From: Pomphorhynchus laevis
Lineage: Eukaryota > Acanthocephala > Palaeacanthocephala > Echinorhynchida > Pomphorhynchidae
DNA length: 64,000 nucleotides
Direction: 5' to 3'
Assembly: GCA_012934845.2 (NCBI GenBank)
Contig: WNNJ02002973.1
Span: 1 to 64,000 of the forward strand
This document shows, in pieces, positions 1 to 9,500 of this stretch (the stretch's first letter is position 1; each line of letters starts with the position of its first letter). Below the pieces are notes generated by a model that was given only the letters and a program-made list of their open reading frames with translations, had not been told where the DNA came from and did not search any database. A program made the translations under genes and the position numbers.

Positions 1-79
1 GGAAGCAAGGGGCCTGGCTAGTAAGTGTTCGTTTTTCGATCAATCCATTCAAACCGAACAGCAAGCAATCGACGACAGA

Positions 80-3000
80 TTGAGAGATCTGGTAATTGCA
101 TATACTCCAATCGAGGAAATACGTATGAGTCTATTACGATTAGACAATCCTACGTTAGACGATGTAATTAGGATTGCTTCTAATTGGGAAATGACACAAG
201 CTACTAAGCACTTGTTAGCGACGGAAACCAGCTCGAATTATGCAAATGACTCGAAAAAGGATGTTGAAATTTCGCATGTTAATAAATTAAGTGCTGGACG
301 TCGATCACAATGGAATAAAAATTCCATGCCTCGTTGTACACGATGTAATGGTTCAAATCACGTAAATGAGCAACAGTGTTGGGCTAAGAACGTAAAATGT
401 CACCGTTGTGGTAAGATAGGTCATATTCGTCGATGCTGCAAGGTAGCACTACAAAATATTCATCAGTTGATATCAGACGAGAATGGTGATAATAAGGCTG
501 TAGAGTTGGCTTTTCTCGAAATTCAAAACGTTTGTCGAAGGGACCATATCCTGGGACCGACATTGGAAGTGAGAATAAACGGAGTTCAAGTGGAAATGGA
601 GTTTGATACGGGAGCAATGTTGTCTGTAATATCTCAAAAAACATGGTCAAGTTGTGGTTCGCCTGAGCTAAGAGCGGGAAGATGGCTGAGAAGTTTTGGT
701 GGAGGGTTGATAAAGAGCATAGGTCAATGTCAAGTGACTGTAGAACTAGATAATGTAGCCAAATTGTTGAATGTCGAGGTCGTATACGAAACAGAAAAGA
801 GCTTGTTTGGACAACCGTGGATAGAAGCATTTAACATGTCCTTGCCACGTCAAGTAAGATCCCGCCCACGAGCTATCAATCAGTTAAATTTAAATCAACA
901 AGGTGCATCCGATTTAAACCACATGTTACTCAGATTTAAGGAGTTATTCAATGAAGATCTTGGGAACATTAAGGATTTGGAGATAAAGTTACAAGTTGAT
1001 CCATCGGCTATTGCACGATGCATTCCGGCTCGTCGCGTACCACTGCCATTAAAGCCAAAAATCGAAGAAGAGTTAAAGCGCCTTTTATCGAATGGAACAT
1101 TAGAGCAAGTTGATTCAAACTGTAATTATATTGAATGGGCGAGTCCAATTGTTTCTGTGCTCAAGAAGGATAACTCAATAAGACTTTGCGCTGACTTCAA
1201 GGCGACAATTAATCCGTATCTGAATTGTGATTGTTTCGAATTACCGACATTTGAGGAGATACTGAGCAAAATCGCAGGAGGCACCTTGTATTCAGTATTG
1301 GATTTAAAGGATGCGTATTCACAAATGAAAGTTCATCAAGACTCTCGAAAGTATTTGACCATATCGACACCCTTCGGATATTATCAATATCGTCGATTAC
1401 CATTTGGGTTATCCATTGCACCAATTTTGTTCCAGCGTTATATGAATCAATTACTCGGTACGATTCCGGGCGTCGCAGTTTATCTGGATGATGTTGTAGT
1501 TGCAGGTGAAACACGTTCAGAACATATAGACAGACTTCGAAGTGTAATGACAAGATTATTGAATGCGGGAATACGAGTTAAACGTGAAAAGTGTTTATTT
1601 CTTCAAGAACAAGTCAAATTTCTGGGACACGTGTTAGATAAAGGAATGGTAAAAGTTGATCCAGAGAAAGTTGATACTATTCAAAATATTTGTCCACCGT
1701 CAAATCCTAAAGAACTGCGAACGTTCTTGGGAACCATAGGGTTCCTTGAACGTTTTATTCCTCATTTGCGGTCGCAGTGTGCTGACTTGTATTCGTTAAC
1801 GGGTGTACGAGCGAATTGGAACTGGACAGATCGGCATCAAAGCCAATTTGAATTGGTCAAGCAAAGTATGCTAAAACCGAAAATTTTAATACCATATGAT
1901 GGGAAGAGTAACCTGAAGCTGTATTGTGATGCTTGTGAGAGAGGCTTAGGAGCCGTACTGCTTCAAGAAACTAAAAACAACCGTTATCTGCCGATTGCAT
2001 ACGCATCAAGAAAATTGAGCAGCGCGGAAATAAATTACTCGCAAATCGACCGGGAGGCACTTGCACTTATATTCGGTGTCAATAAGTTTCGATATTTTCT
2101 ATTAGGTAGAAAGTTCGTACTCATCACTGATCACAAACCTTTGAAATACATATTCGGAAATCAACGTAATTTGCCAAAGATCGCGAATCAGCGTTTAGTC
2201 AGATGGGCATTGTTGTTGAGTCAATTCGACTACGAACTCGAATGCATTCCAGGAAAAGATAACATAATTGCCGATGTCCTCTCCAGATTTCCATGTCAAG
2301 GCCTTGACTGTGCAGAAACGTCGGGAACAAATGATATCTGTGTGAATTTGTTATGTGAGGACACACCTTTATTATCCGCAACAGCTATTCGCGAAGCTAC
2401 GAAACAAGATTTGATTCTAAAAAAGGTGACGCAATATGTGTCGATCGGTTGGCCAAACAAAGTTACAGACTCGAACATTCATTATTACAGCACAAGACGC
2501 AATGAGTTATCATTTGAAAATGGAATTTTGCTTTTAGGAGCGCGTGTATTAATTCCGACGAGTCTACGGGAGACAGTTTTGCGAGCTTTGCATGCAGGCC
2601 ATCCGGGAATTGTGGCTATGAAGTCCTTATCACGATATTACGTATGGTGGCCTGGATTGGATGCTGATATCGAGCGCTCAGTACAAAATTGTAACGATTG
2701 TCAGCGTTTCCGGAATAACGAACCTAACCATCCACTTCACAATTGGCCTGTACCCAGCGATATATGGACTAGGATTCACGTAGATTTCGCCGGACCATCC
2801 CAACAGGAGTATTACTTTGTGGTTCAGTGTGCTCTATCAAAATGGCCAGAGGTTATTAAGATGCAATGTACAAGTGCTCACTCAACAATAAAGGTATTAA
2901 GAGAAATATTTGCCAGAAATGGGGTTCCGGAAGAGCTGGTATCAGACAATGGTCCCCCGTTTCAGTCTTCCGAATTCGCGAATTTTTTGCAGTCTAATGG

Positions 3001-3691
3001 AGTAAAGCATGTAAGAGTATCTCCGTATCACCCAAGATCAAACGGTTTAGCGGAGAGGTTTATTCAAGTACTAAAGAATAAAGTGATCAGACCTTACAAT
3101 ATACACGATCGTCCAAAGCGATTGCAGCAATTCTTATTGTCGTATAGAAACACACCGCACAGTGCCACAGGAAAACCACCATCAATTGTCTTTACCGGTC
3201 ATCGTTTGACTACCTTATTTGATCGTTTGAAACCGAATCTACGTTCTACACTTGAAGGTTATCAAGCAAATAACAAAATACATTTCGATAAGAAATCCAA
3301 ACCGAGGGAGTTTTATTCAGGAGAAAAGGTGTGGTATCGGCAGAAAAGTAACGAACCGTGGTCGGCGGGGGAAATAGAAAAGCGCTCAAACTGGACATCG
3401 TATGTCGTGAGCAACGCTGATCAAAACTACAGATTACACGCCGATATGCTTCGTAAAGGAGAAGGTATAGAGAATCGAGAAATTACCAATGATGCAGACA
3501 ATGATCAAGAGAAAATGAATTCAACATTGTCACAGCGGATTGAGATAACTAGTGATCAAAGTCCACTTACCATTACGAATTCGGCGGATGAAAAAAATCT
3601 TGAACATGATAATTGCCATCGCCAATTACCTAGACGATCAGAAAGAGTCCGTAAAGTACCTGTTCGATATGGCTGGAATGTGGCGTACTAA
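80..3691 (+). CDS. Gag-Pol polyprotein of Gypsy element
   Basis: The visible open frame gives 1203 residues and probably extends left of the window, so the first Met is not a reliable start. Zinc-knuckle cysteines lie near residues 86-122 (CHRCGKIGHIRRCC). A retroviral-type aspartic protease motif (FDTGA) is near 174. The reverse transcriptase carries YLDDVVVAG near 467. RNase H follows, with LYCDACERG near 614 and TDHKPLKY near 683. The integrase has an HHCC finger (HAGHPGI near 837, CNDCQRF near 871) and the DDE residues in IHVDFAGP, SDNGPPFQ and SNGLAERF between about 898 and 990. The product would copy the element RNA and insert it into chromosomes. No envelope gene is seen. The reading frame looks intact in the visible part. 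Confidence 0.93.
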   Translation: MRDLVIAYTPIEEIRMSLLRLDNPTLDDVIRIASNWEMTQATKHLLATETSSNYANDSKKDVEISHVNKLSAGRRSQWNKNSMPRCTRCNGSNHVNEQQCWAKNVKCHRCGKIGHIRRCCKVALQNIHQLISDENGDNKAVELAFLEIQNVCRRDHILGPTLEVRINGVQVEMEFDTGAMLSVISQKTWSSCGSPELRAGRWLRSFGGGLIKSIGQCQVTVELDNVAKLLNVEVVYETEKSLFGQPWIEAFNMSLPRQVRSRPRAINQLNLNQQGASDLNHMLLRFKELFNEDLGNIKDLEIKLQVDPSAIARCIPARRVPLPLKPKIEEELKRLLSNGTLEQVDSNCNYIEWASPIVSVLKKDNSIRLCADFKATINPYLNCDCFELPTFEEILSKIAGGTLYSVLDLKDAYSQMKVHQDSRKYLTISTPFGYYQYRRLPFGLSIAPILFQRYMNQLLGTIPGVAVYLDDVVVAGETRSEHIDRLRSVMTRLLNAGIRVKREKCLFLQEQVKFLGHVLDKGMVKVDPEKVDTIQNICPPSNPKELRTFLGTIGFLERFIPHLRSQCADLYSLTGVRANWNWTDRHQSQFELVKQSMLKPKILIPYDGKSNLKLYCDACERGLGAVLLQETKNNRYLPIAYASRKLSSAEINYSQIDREALALIFGVNKFRYFLLGRKFVLITDHKPLKYIFGNQRNLPKIANQRLVRWALLLSQFDYELECIPGKDNIIADVLSRFPCQGLDCAETSGTNDICVNLLCEDTPLLSATAIREATKQDLILKKVTQYVSIGWPNKVTDSNIHYYSTRRNELSFENGILLLGARVLIPTSLRETVLRALHAGHPGIVAMKSLSRYYVWWPGLDADIERSVQNCNDCQRFRNNEPNHPLHNWPVPSDIWTRIHVDFAGPSQQEYYFVVQCALSKWPEVIKMQCTSAHSTIKVLREIFARNGVPEELVSDNGPPFQSSEFANFLQSNGVKHVRVSPYHPRSNGLAERFIQVLKNKVIRPYNIHDRPKRLQQFLLSYRNTPHSATGKPPSIVFTGHRLTTLFDRLKPNLRSTLEGYQANNKIHFDKKSKPREFYSGEKVWYRQKSNEPWSAGEIEKRSNWTSYVVSNADQNYRLHADMLRKGEGIENREITNDADNDQEKMNSTLSQRIEITSDQSPLTITNSADEKNLEHDNCHRQLPRRSERVRKVPVRYGWNVAY

Positions 3692-3720
3692 AAAGACCAC
3701 ATTTATATGGGGAAGAGGAA

Positions 3721-3912
3721 TGTTGTGTATGAACGAACACACTGCAAATGTATGGCAATGACGATTATCACTGGCAGCAATGTGCTTGGCGGTATGCCTT
3801 TGTATTTTGACTATATATGTCGGATAGCGACTGTTTCTGAACGCTGGTGTTTTGTTTGTACTAAAAATTAAAAAACGTTAGCGTTTGCTTTGCAATGTCT
3901 GAAAACACAACA
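3721..3912 (+). repeat. 3' LTR of the first Gypsy copy
   Basis: The segment begins TGTTGTG and ends CACAACA, a 7-bp terminal inverted repeat typical of LTRs. It sits directly after a polypurine tract. The same sequence recurs at 5487-5679, ending the second copy. At about 192 bp it is short for a Gypsy LTR. Confidence 0.8.
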
Positions 3913-3966
3913 ATCTTCAGCCTGCAAAAAAACTTTCAGTGCCATTTAAGAAATATTAAAACAACC

Positions 3967-5679
3967 AGATGGGCATTGTTGTTGAGTCAATTCGACTACG
4001 AACTCGAATGCATTCCAGGAAAAGATAACATAATTGCCGATGTCCTCTCCAGATTTCCATGTCAAGGCCTTGACTGTGCAGAAACGTCGGGAACAAATGA
4101 TATCTGTGTGAATTTGTTATGTGAGGACACACCTTTATTATCCGCAACAGCTATTCGCGAAGCTACGAAACAAGATTTGATTCTAAAAAAGGTGACGCAA
4201 TATGTGTCGATCGGTTGGCCAAACAAAGTTACAGACTCGAACATTCATTATTACAGCACAAGACGCAATGAGTTATCATTTGAAAATGGAATTTTGCTTT
4301 TAGGAGCGCGTGTATTAATTCCGACGAGTCTACGGGAGACAGTTTTGCGAGCTTTGCATGCAGGCCATCCGGGAATTGTGGCTATGAAGTCCTTATCACG
4401 ATATTACGTATGGTGGCCTGGATTGGATGCTGATATCGAGCGCTCAGTACAAAATTGTAACGATTGTCAGCGTTTCCGGAATAACGAACCTAACCATCCA
4501 CTTCACAATTGGCCTGTACCCAGCGATATATGGACTAGGATTCACGTAGATTTCGCCGGACCATCCCAACAGGAGTATTACTTTGTGGTTCAGTGTGCTC
4601 TATCAAAATGGCCAGAGGTTATTAAGATGCAATGTACAAGTGCTCACTCAACAATAAAGGTATTAAGAGAAATATTTGCCAGAAATGGGGTTCCGGAAGA
4701 GCTGGTATCAGACAATGGTCCCCCGTTTCAGTCTTCCGAATTCGCGAATTTTTTGCAGTCTAATGGAGTAAAGCATGTAAGAGTATCTCCGTATCACCCA
4801 AGATCAAACGGTTTAGCGGAGAGGTTTATTCAAGTACTAAAGAATAAAGTGATCAGACCTTACAATATACACGATCGTCCAAAGCGATTGCAGCAATTCT
4901 TATTGTCGTATAGAAACACACCGCACAGTGCCACAGGAAAACCACCATCAATTGTCTTTACCGGTCATCGTTTGACTACCTTATTTGATCGTTTGAAACC
5001 GAATCTACGTTCTACACTTGAAGGTTATCAAGCAAATAACAAAATACATTTCGATAAGAAATCCAAACCGAGGGAGTTTTATTCAGGAGAAAAGGTGTGG
5101 TATCGGCAGAAAAGTAACGAACCGTGGTCGGCGGGGGAAATAGAAAAGCGCTCAAACTGGACATCGTATGTCGTGAGCAACGCTGATCAAAACTACAGAT
5201 TACACGCCGATATGCTTCGTAAAGGAGAAGGTATAGAGAATCGAGAAATTACCAATGATGCAGACAATGATCAAGAGAAAATGAATTCAACATTGTCACA
5301 GCGGATTGAGATAACTAGTGATCAAAGTCCACTTACCATTACGAATTCGGCGGATGAAAAAAATCTTGAACATGATAATTGCCATCGCCAATTACCTAGA
5401 CGATCAGAAAGAGTCCGTAAAGTACCTGTTCGATATGGCTGGAATGTGGCGTACTAAAAAGACCACATTTATATGGGGAAGAGGAATGTTGTGTATGAAC
5501 GAACACACTGCAAATGTATGGCAATGACGATTATCACTGGCAGCAATGTGCTTGGCGGTATGCCTTTGTATTTTGACTATATATGTCGGATAGCGACTGT
5601 TTCTGAACGCTGGTGTTTTGTTTGTACTAAAAATTAAAAAAACGTTAGCGTTTGCTTTGCAATGTCTGAAAACACAACA
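3967..5679 (+). mobile_element. Second, partial Gypsy copy (RNase H-integrase-3' LTR)
   Basis: From 3967 the sequence repeats positions 2201-3912 almost base for base, at an offset of 1766. It covers the end of RNase H, the whole integrase, the C-terminal tail and the LTR. Protein and DNA agree so closely that the duplication must be very recent or an assembly effect. The 54 bp between the copies (3913-3966) are unrelated to the element interior. Both LTR copies are followed within a few bases by TCTTCAGCC. Confidence 0.9.
5487..5679 (+). repeat. 3' LTR of the second Gypsy copy
   Basis: It matches the LTR at 3721-3912, with one extra A in an A run, and has the same TGTTGTG and CACAACA ends. 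Confidence 0.8.
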
Positions 5680-5714
5680 CTTTCTTCAGCCATTCGCAGA
5701 AAAATATAAAAACA

Positions 5715-6178
5715 GTGTTATTTAACTCAATAAAATTTTATAAAACAGAAATTAGAATATCGTTTTTAACGTCAGATATATTAAAAAGTTATATTCACTT
5801 CTTCAAGTCCTCGCTTTTAGATTTTGGCTCAATCCAGTTAAAACCTATACTTGCATCCTTGAAGATTTCAAATATTACATATAATCTGGATGATAAAGAT
5901 ATTGAAATTCTACAAAAAAACATTCAATATTACGAATCTCCGCACTGTAATGGATAAGAGCGGATTACCTCTACCCATTGGCTTTTGCTCCGCACCCATA
6001 GAGCAGGCGGAAATCCTGTCCAAAACGGCCTGCAACCCTTTTCTAGAGTATAATCTTTGTTTCACGGTGAGTAGTACTGAGGAATTCACCTTTCCTCATT
6101 GCAACCAGTGCAATACATGGGGGCACTGGTCCTCCAGCTGCGTCAAGCCCATGACTTGTAGTGCCTGTGACTCATAGC
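5715..6178 (+). mobile_element. LINE ORF1 fragment (zinc-knuckle region)
   Basis: Two overlapping frames (5715-5957 and 5890-6177) read like the ORF1 protein of the Jockey/I-like LINE at 27165-30298. Shared features are the phrase CNPFLEYNLCF (compare ANPFIGFNLKC) and a CCHC knuckle (CNQCNTWGHWSSSC). The knuckle would bind the LINE RNA. The fragment is cut on both sides and the two frames are out of register, so it is a dead scrap. It lies next to the last visible exon of the MAU2-like gene. Confidence 0.65.
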
Positions 6179-6549
6179 ATCTAGTGTGCTATGTGCCCTC
6201 TGAATATCTGATCGAATCTAAGCTAAAGTATATATAACCTAAAGTATATCTTCTAATATTCTGAGGACTTATATAGGCCCACTCAGCGGTAATATATGGA
6301 ATTAAATACCTGTGTGAAGGTTAAGCAGAAACAATCCCTTCAATAATTAAGTTATAAGACAAATAATGATAATCGTAACGATCACGGATAATATGTGAAA
6401 GGTAAGAAGTATTAATTGTCATGATATATGAAAACAATGGCATTGACAAATGTCATACGCATCATGTAATTTATGCTTCATATGAAGATGGTAGCAAGAT
6501 ATGTGACTACATTATATATTATTTTATTATGATGAACATCAAAGCTTAC
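6179..6549. other. Gene-free AT-rich stretch
   Basis: About 370 bp without a recognisable gene. If the MAU2-like gene were complete, its next exon should lie here or further left. I see no open frame with MAU2 character and no clear acceptor followed by coding sequence. Confidence 0.5.
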
Positions 6550-9500
6550 CAGATAGGTAATAATAGCTAATTGTTCTGGAGACATCCATACAATTGTGTC
6601 CGAATTATCTACTTGCGAAGTATCGCACGATAGTGCATACAAACGCTGCACAATCTTTTGTAATCTTTTAAGCCATGGATCCACGTTATCAACACTGGTC
6701 TGCTTTAGCATGAACAACGTCTTTACCAGAAGATATAAGGCTCTAAGAGTGTGTTTTACATGTTGTGAACCGCGAAACTCTTCAAACAAATTGGCAGCCT
6801 CGTTAAGCTTATTCGATACAACGGAATAATCCAACAGATGAAGAGAAATCTAATAGGTATGTAATTAAGCAGAAAGTTATTTGCAAGTCTTTTTAAGAAT
6901 AAATAGTGCTATACCGCTGAATGAAATATCGTCAACATGATGCAACAACACTTCAACTCCTCCTTGATAGCACAATCTTTGCAGAAGTTACATGCATATT
7001 CAATTTGTTCCAGTGCTCGTTCCAAATTATCGCACATAATTTCATTATTTATAATTTCACAGGCAATCTTTAAATGCCATCGTGGCGAATTTGTGGACAG
7101 ATTCAATCCTTTGTAAAGTACAGACAATGACATTTCATACTTTTCCTATAGAAAAATGCAACGATTGTTCATACATTAAAATAATATATAATATTACTGA
7201 AATACATAAATGTATTTAAAGAAATTTCTTAGTTTTATTTCAAAGGATTTATAATTTTCATATTAATGCAAATTTTTGAAATTTATTATTCCAAACAAGA
7301 TCTTACAATAATTTTATAGCTGTAATCTGAGTACTAATGGAACGTAGCGCGGAACGAGCTACGCATTAACCATTACAAAACGATATTTAGGACAGTATCA
7401 ATTGATGCCATCGAACAATGTTAGATTAGCTACATTTCGATAGTAAAGTGTACATACCTTTTTAAATCAAAGTTTTTCAAAACTAAGATATTAAACAGTA
7501 GATAAACGATTAACACTACAGAATTGCTTATTAATTTAGGGAGAGGAACATTTAGAATGATTATATAAAAATGCAAAGCAAAATAAATAATAATCATAAA
7601 GCCGTTCACTTAACGCCTTTCATAAAAACAAGCAAAAATAATTAGTAATATATAAAAGAAAATCATTTTCTTAATATCGTTTTCATGCTAAGTCGAAATT
7701 AATAGCTATCTTAAATCAATACAGCTATACACCATGATAATAGCATTTAAATTACTGCGTTATTATAACATGATAACTAAATAATTAAATAATAACTAAA
7801 TTAATATGATTAATAATATAATATATTAATAATTACTATTATATTAAGTAATATATTATTAAAATATAATTTTTATAATATAATTATTATAATATAATAT
7901 TATTAATATTATTATATTAATATTTATAATATTATAATATTCAAAAGGCGTACAGATTTATTCAGGTAGCCTCATTCTTAATAAAACCAATATTAATGAT
8001 AAAGAAGGTGTATATCTAGATATGAACATTAAATTAACATTAACTAAAACTACTATTAATTTATATCGTAAAGATGACATATTTAAATTTACAAGAAACA
8101 TATTTTTGCATGAGCATTCATGCATACCATATAATATAAAATATAATACATTAAATAATGAAATTTTAAGAATTGCAACAATATGTAATGATATTGGCTT
8201 TCTTCAAAATCATTTAAATAATTTAATAGATACATATTTTAAACTAGGTTACTATAAAAATAACATCAAGCAGAAAATAGTAAAATATATAAATCAACAC
8301 AATAATATAAAGAATAAATTTAAAATCATTAGCCGAAAATTTTGATGGATGGATAATAAATAATATACTTCGTATTAGAATAAGATACTATATAATCAAA
8401 TTTAATCAGATGAAATACGTCCTTAACACGAATTTGGCTCCGCTGCTATGCTGGGTAGAGGAGTTTGGGGGCCGAAACCTGATAGCATAGCATTTCCTTC
8501 TGATGACCTCTAATCCTTATTCTGATACAACGTCTGTTATTTACAACGTCCGCATCTGGCATGTTATTACAACGTCCGCATCTGGCATGGGTGGCGCGCC
8601 CAGCGCGCCACCCATGCCAGATGCGCCACCCTATGGATTTTTATGATTTTAACCGGGTGAGTAATTTTTCATAGAAAAATGTTCATCTTGAAGAATCGAA
8701 CCTGTGAATGTCAAACTCGAGATTTAAAGCATGACCATTAAACTAAGCATCTATGACAAAATAATAAATGTTATATAAAATTATAATCTGATAAATATAT
8801 AATTTTTTTACAGATCCCCCTATGGTATCAGTAATTGCGAATGAACAAGAGTATAAGAACATCAAATTACTTTTAGAAGGAAAAACGAGTCAAGTGTATC
8901 TTTCGAAAGACATCAAAAAACGGTTGAAAAAGAAAAGCGAAAATTTTATCATTATAAACGGATATATTTACTTGAAGGATGAACATGAAGGATTACATAA
9001 GCGAGCATTCCATAAAGATCAAACTGATATTATGGTACTCGAAGCAAAAAGGATTCATAAAGATAAGCACTATGGAATGTATAGGTTTGAAGACCTCTGT
9101 AATGAACTTTTCTTTAGAATACCTCGAACTATTCTTAGAAAGGTGGTTGAGGAATGTGTGACATGTTCTCAATCACAGCCTTTAAAGACAAAAGAAAAGG
9201 CTGTTTATATAACAGCCAAACGACCTTTAGAAAGATTACAAATTGATTTGGTTGATATGAGACAGTATAAACATTCCAATAATGGGTTTGCTTGGATGCT
9301 TACTGTTATAGATGTTTATTCTAAGTTTGCTTGGGTGTATCCTTTGTATACTAAGACGGGAAAGGAGGTTGCAGAAAATCTAGAAACACTTTTTACGACT
9401 TTTACAGGACCTCCACAAATTCTTCAGTGTGATAATGGAAAGGAGTTTCTCAACAAGGAAATGGACAAACTTGTAAGTGATTTTAAAATCACCTACAAAC

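Larger units (their letters stand above)
1..3912 (+). mobile_element. Gypsy-type LTR retrotransposon (5' part outside window)
   Basis: One long gag-pol reading frame is followed by a purine-rich tract (GGGGAAGAGGAA) and an LTR that starts TGTTGTG and ends CACAACA. The domain order protease, reverse transcriptase, RNase H, integrase is that of the Ty3/Gypsy group. The 5' LTR and the start of gag lie left of the window. The visible part looks whole. A near-identical second copy of its 3' portion follows after a 54-bp gap. This suggests recent activity or a recent duplication. Confidence 0.93.

Noticed and set aside
8578-8624. Transcription terminator or attachment site
   Set aside because: The GC-rich hairpin is part of the Ginger terminal repeat and the setting is a eukaryotic intron.
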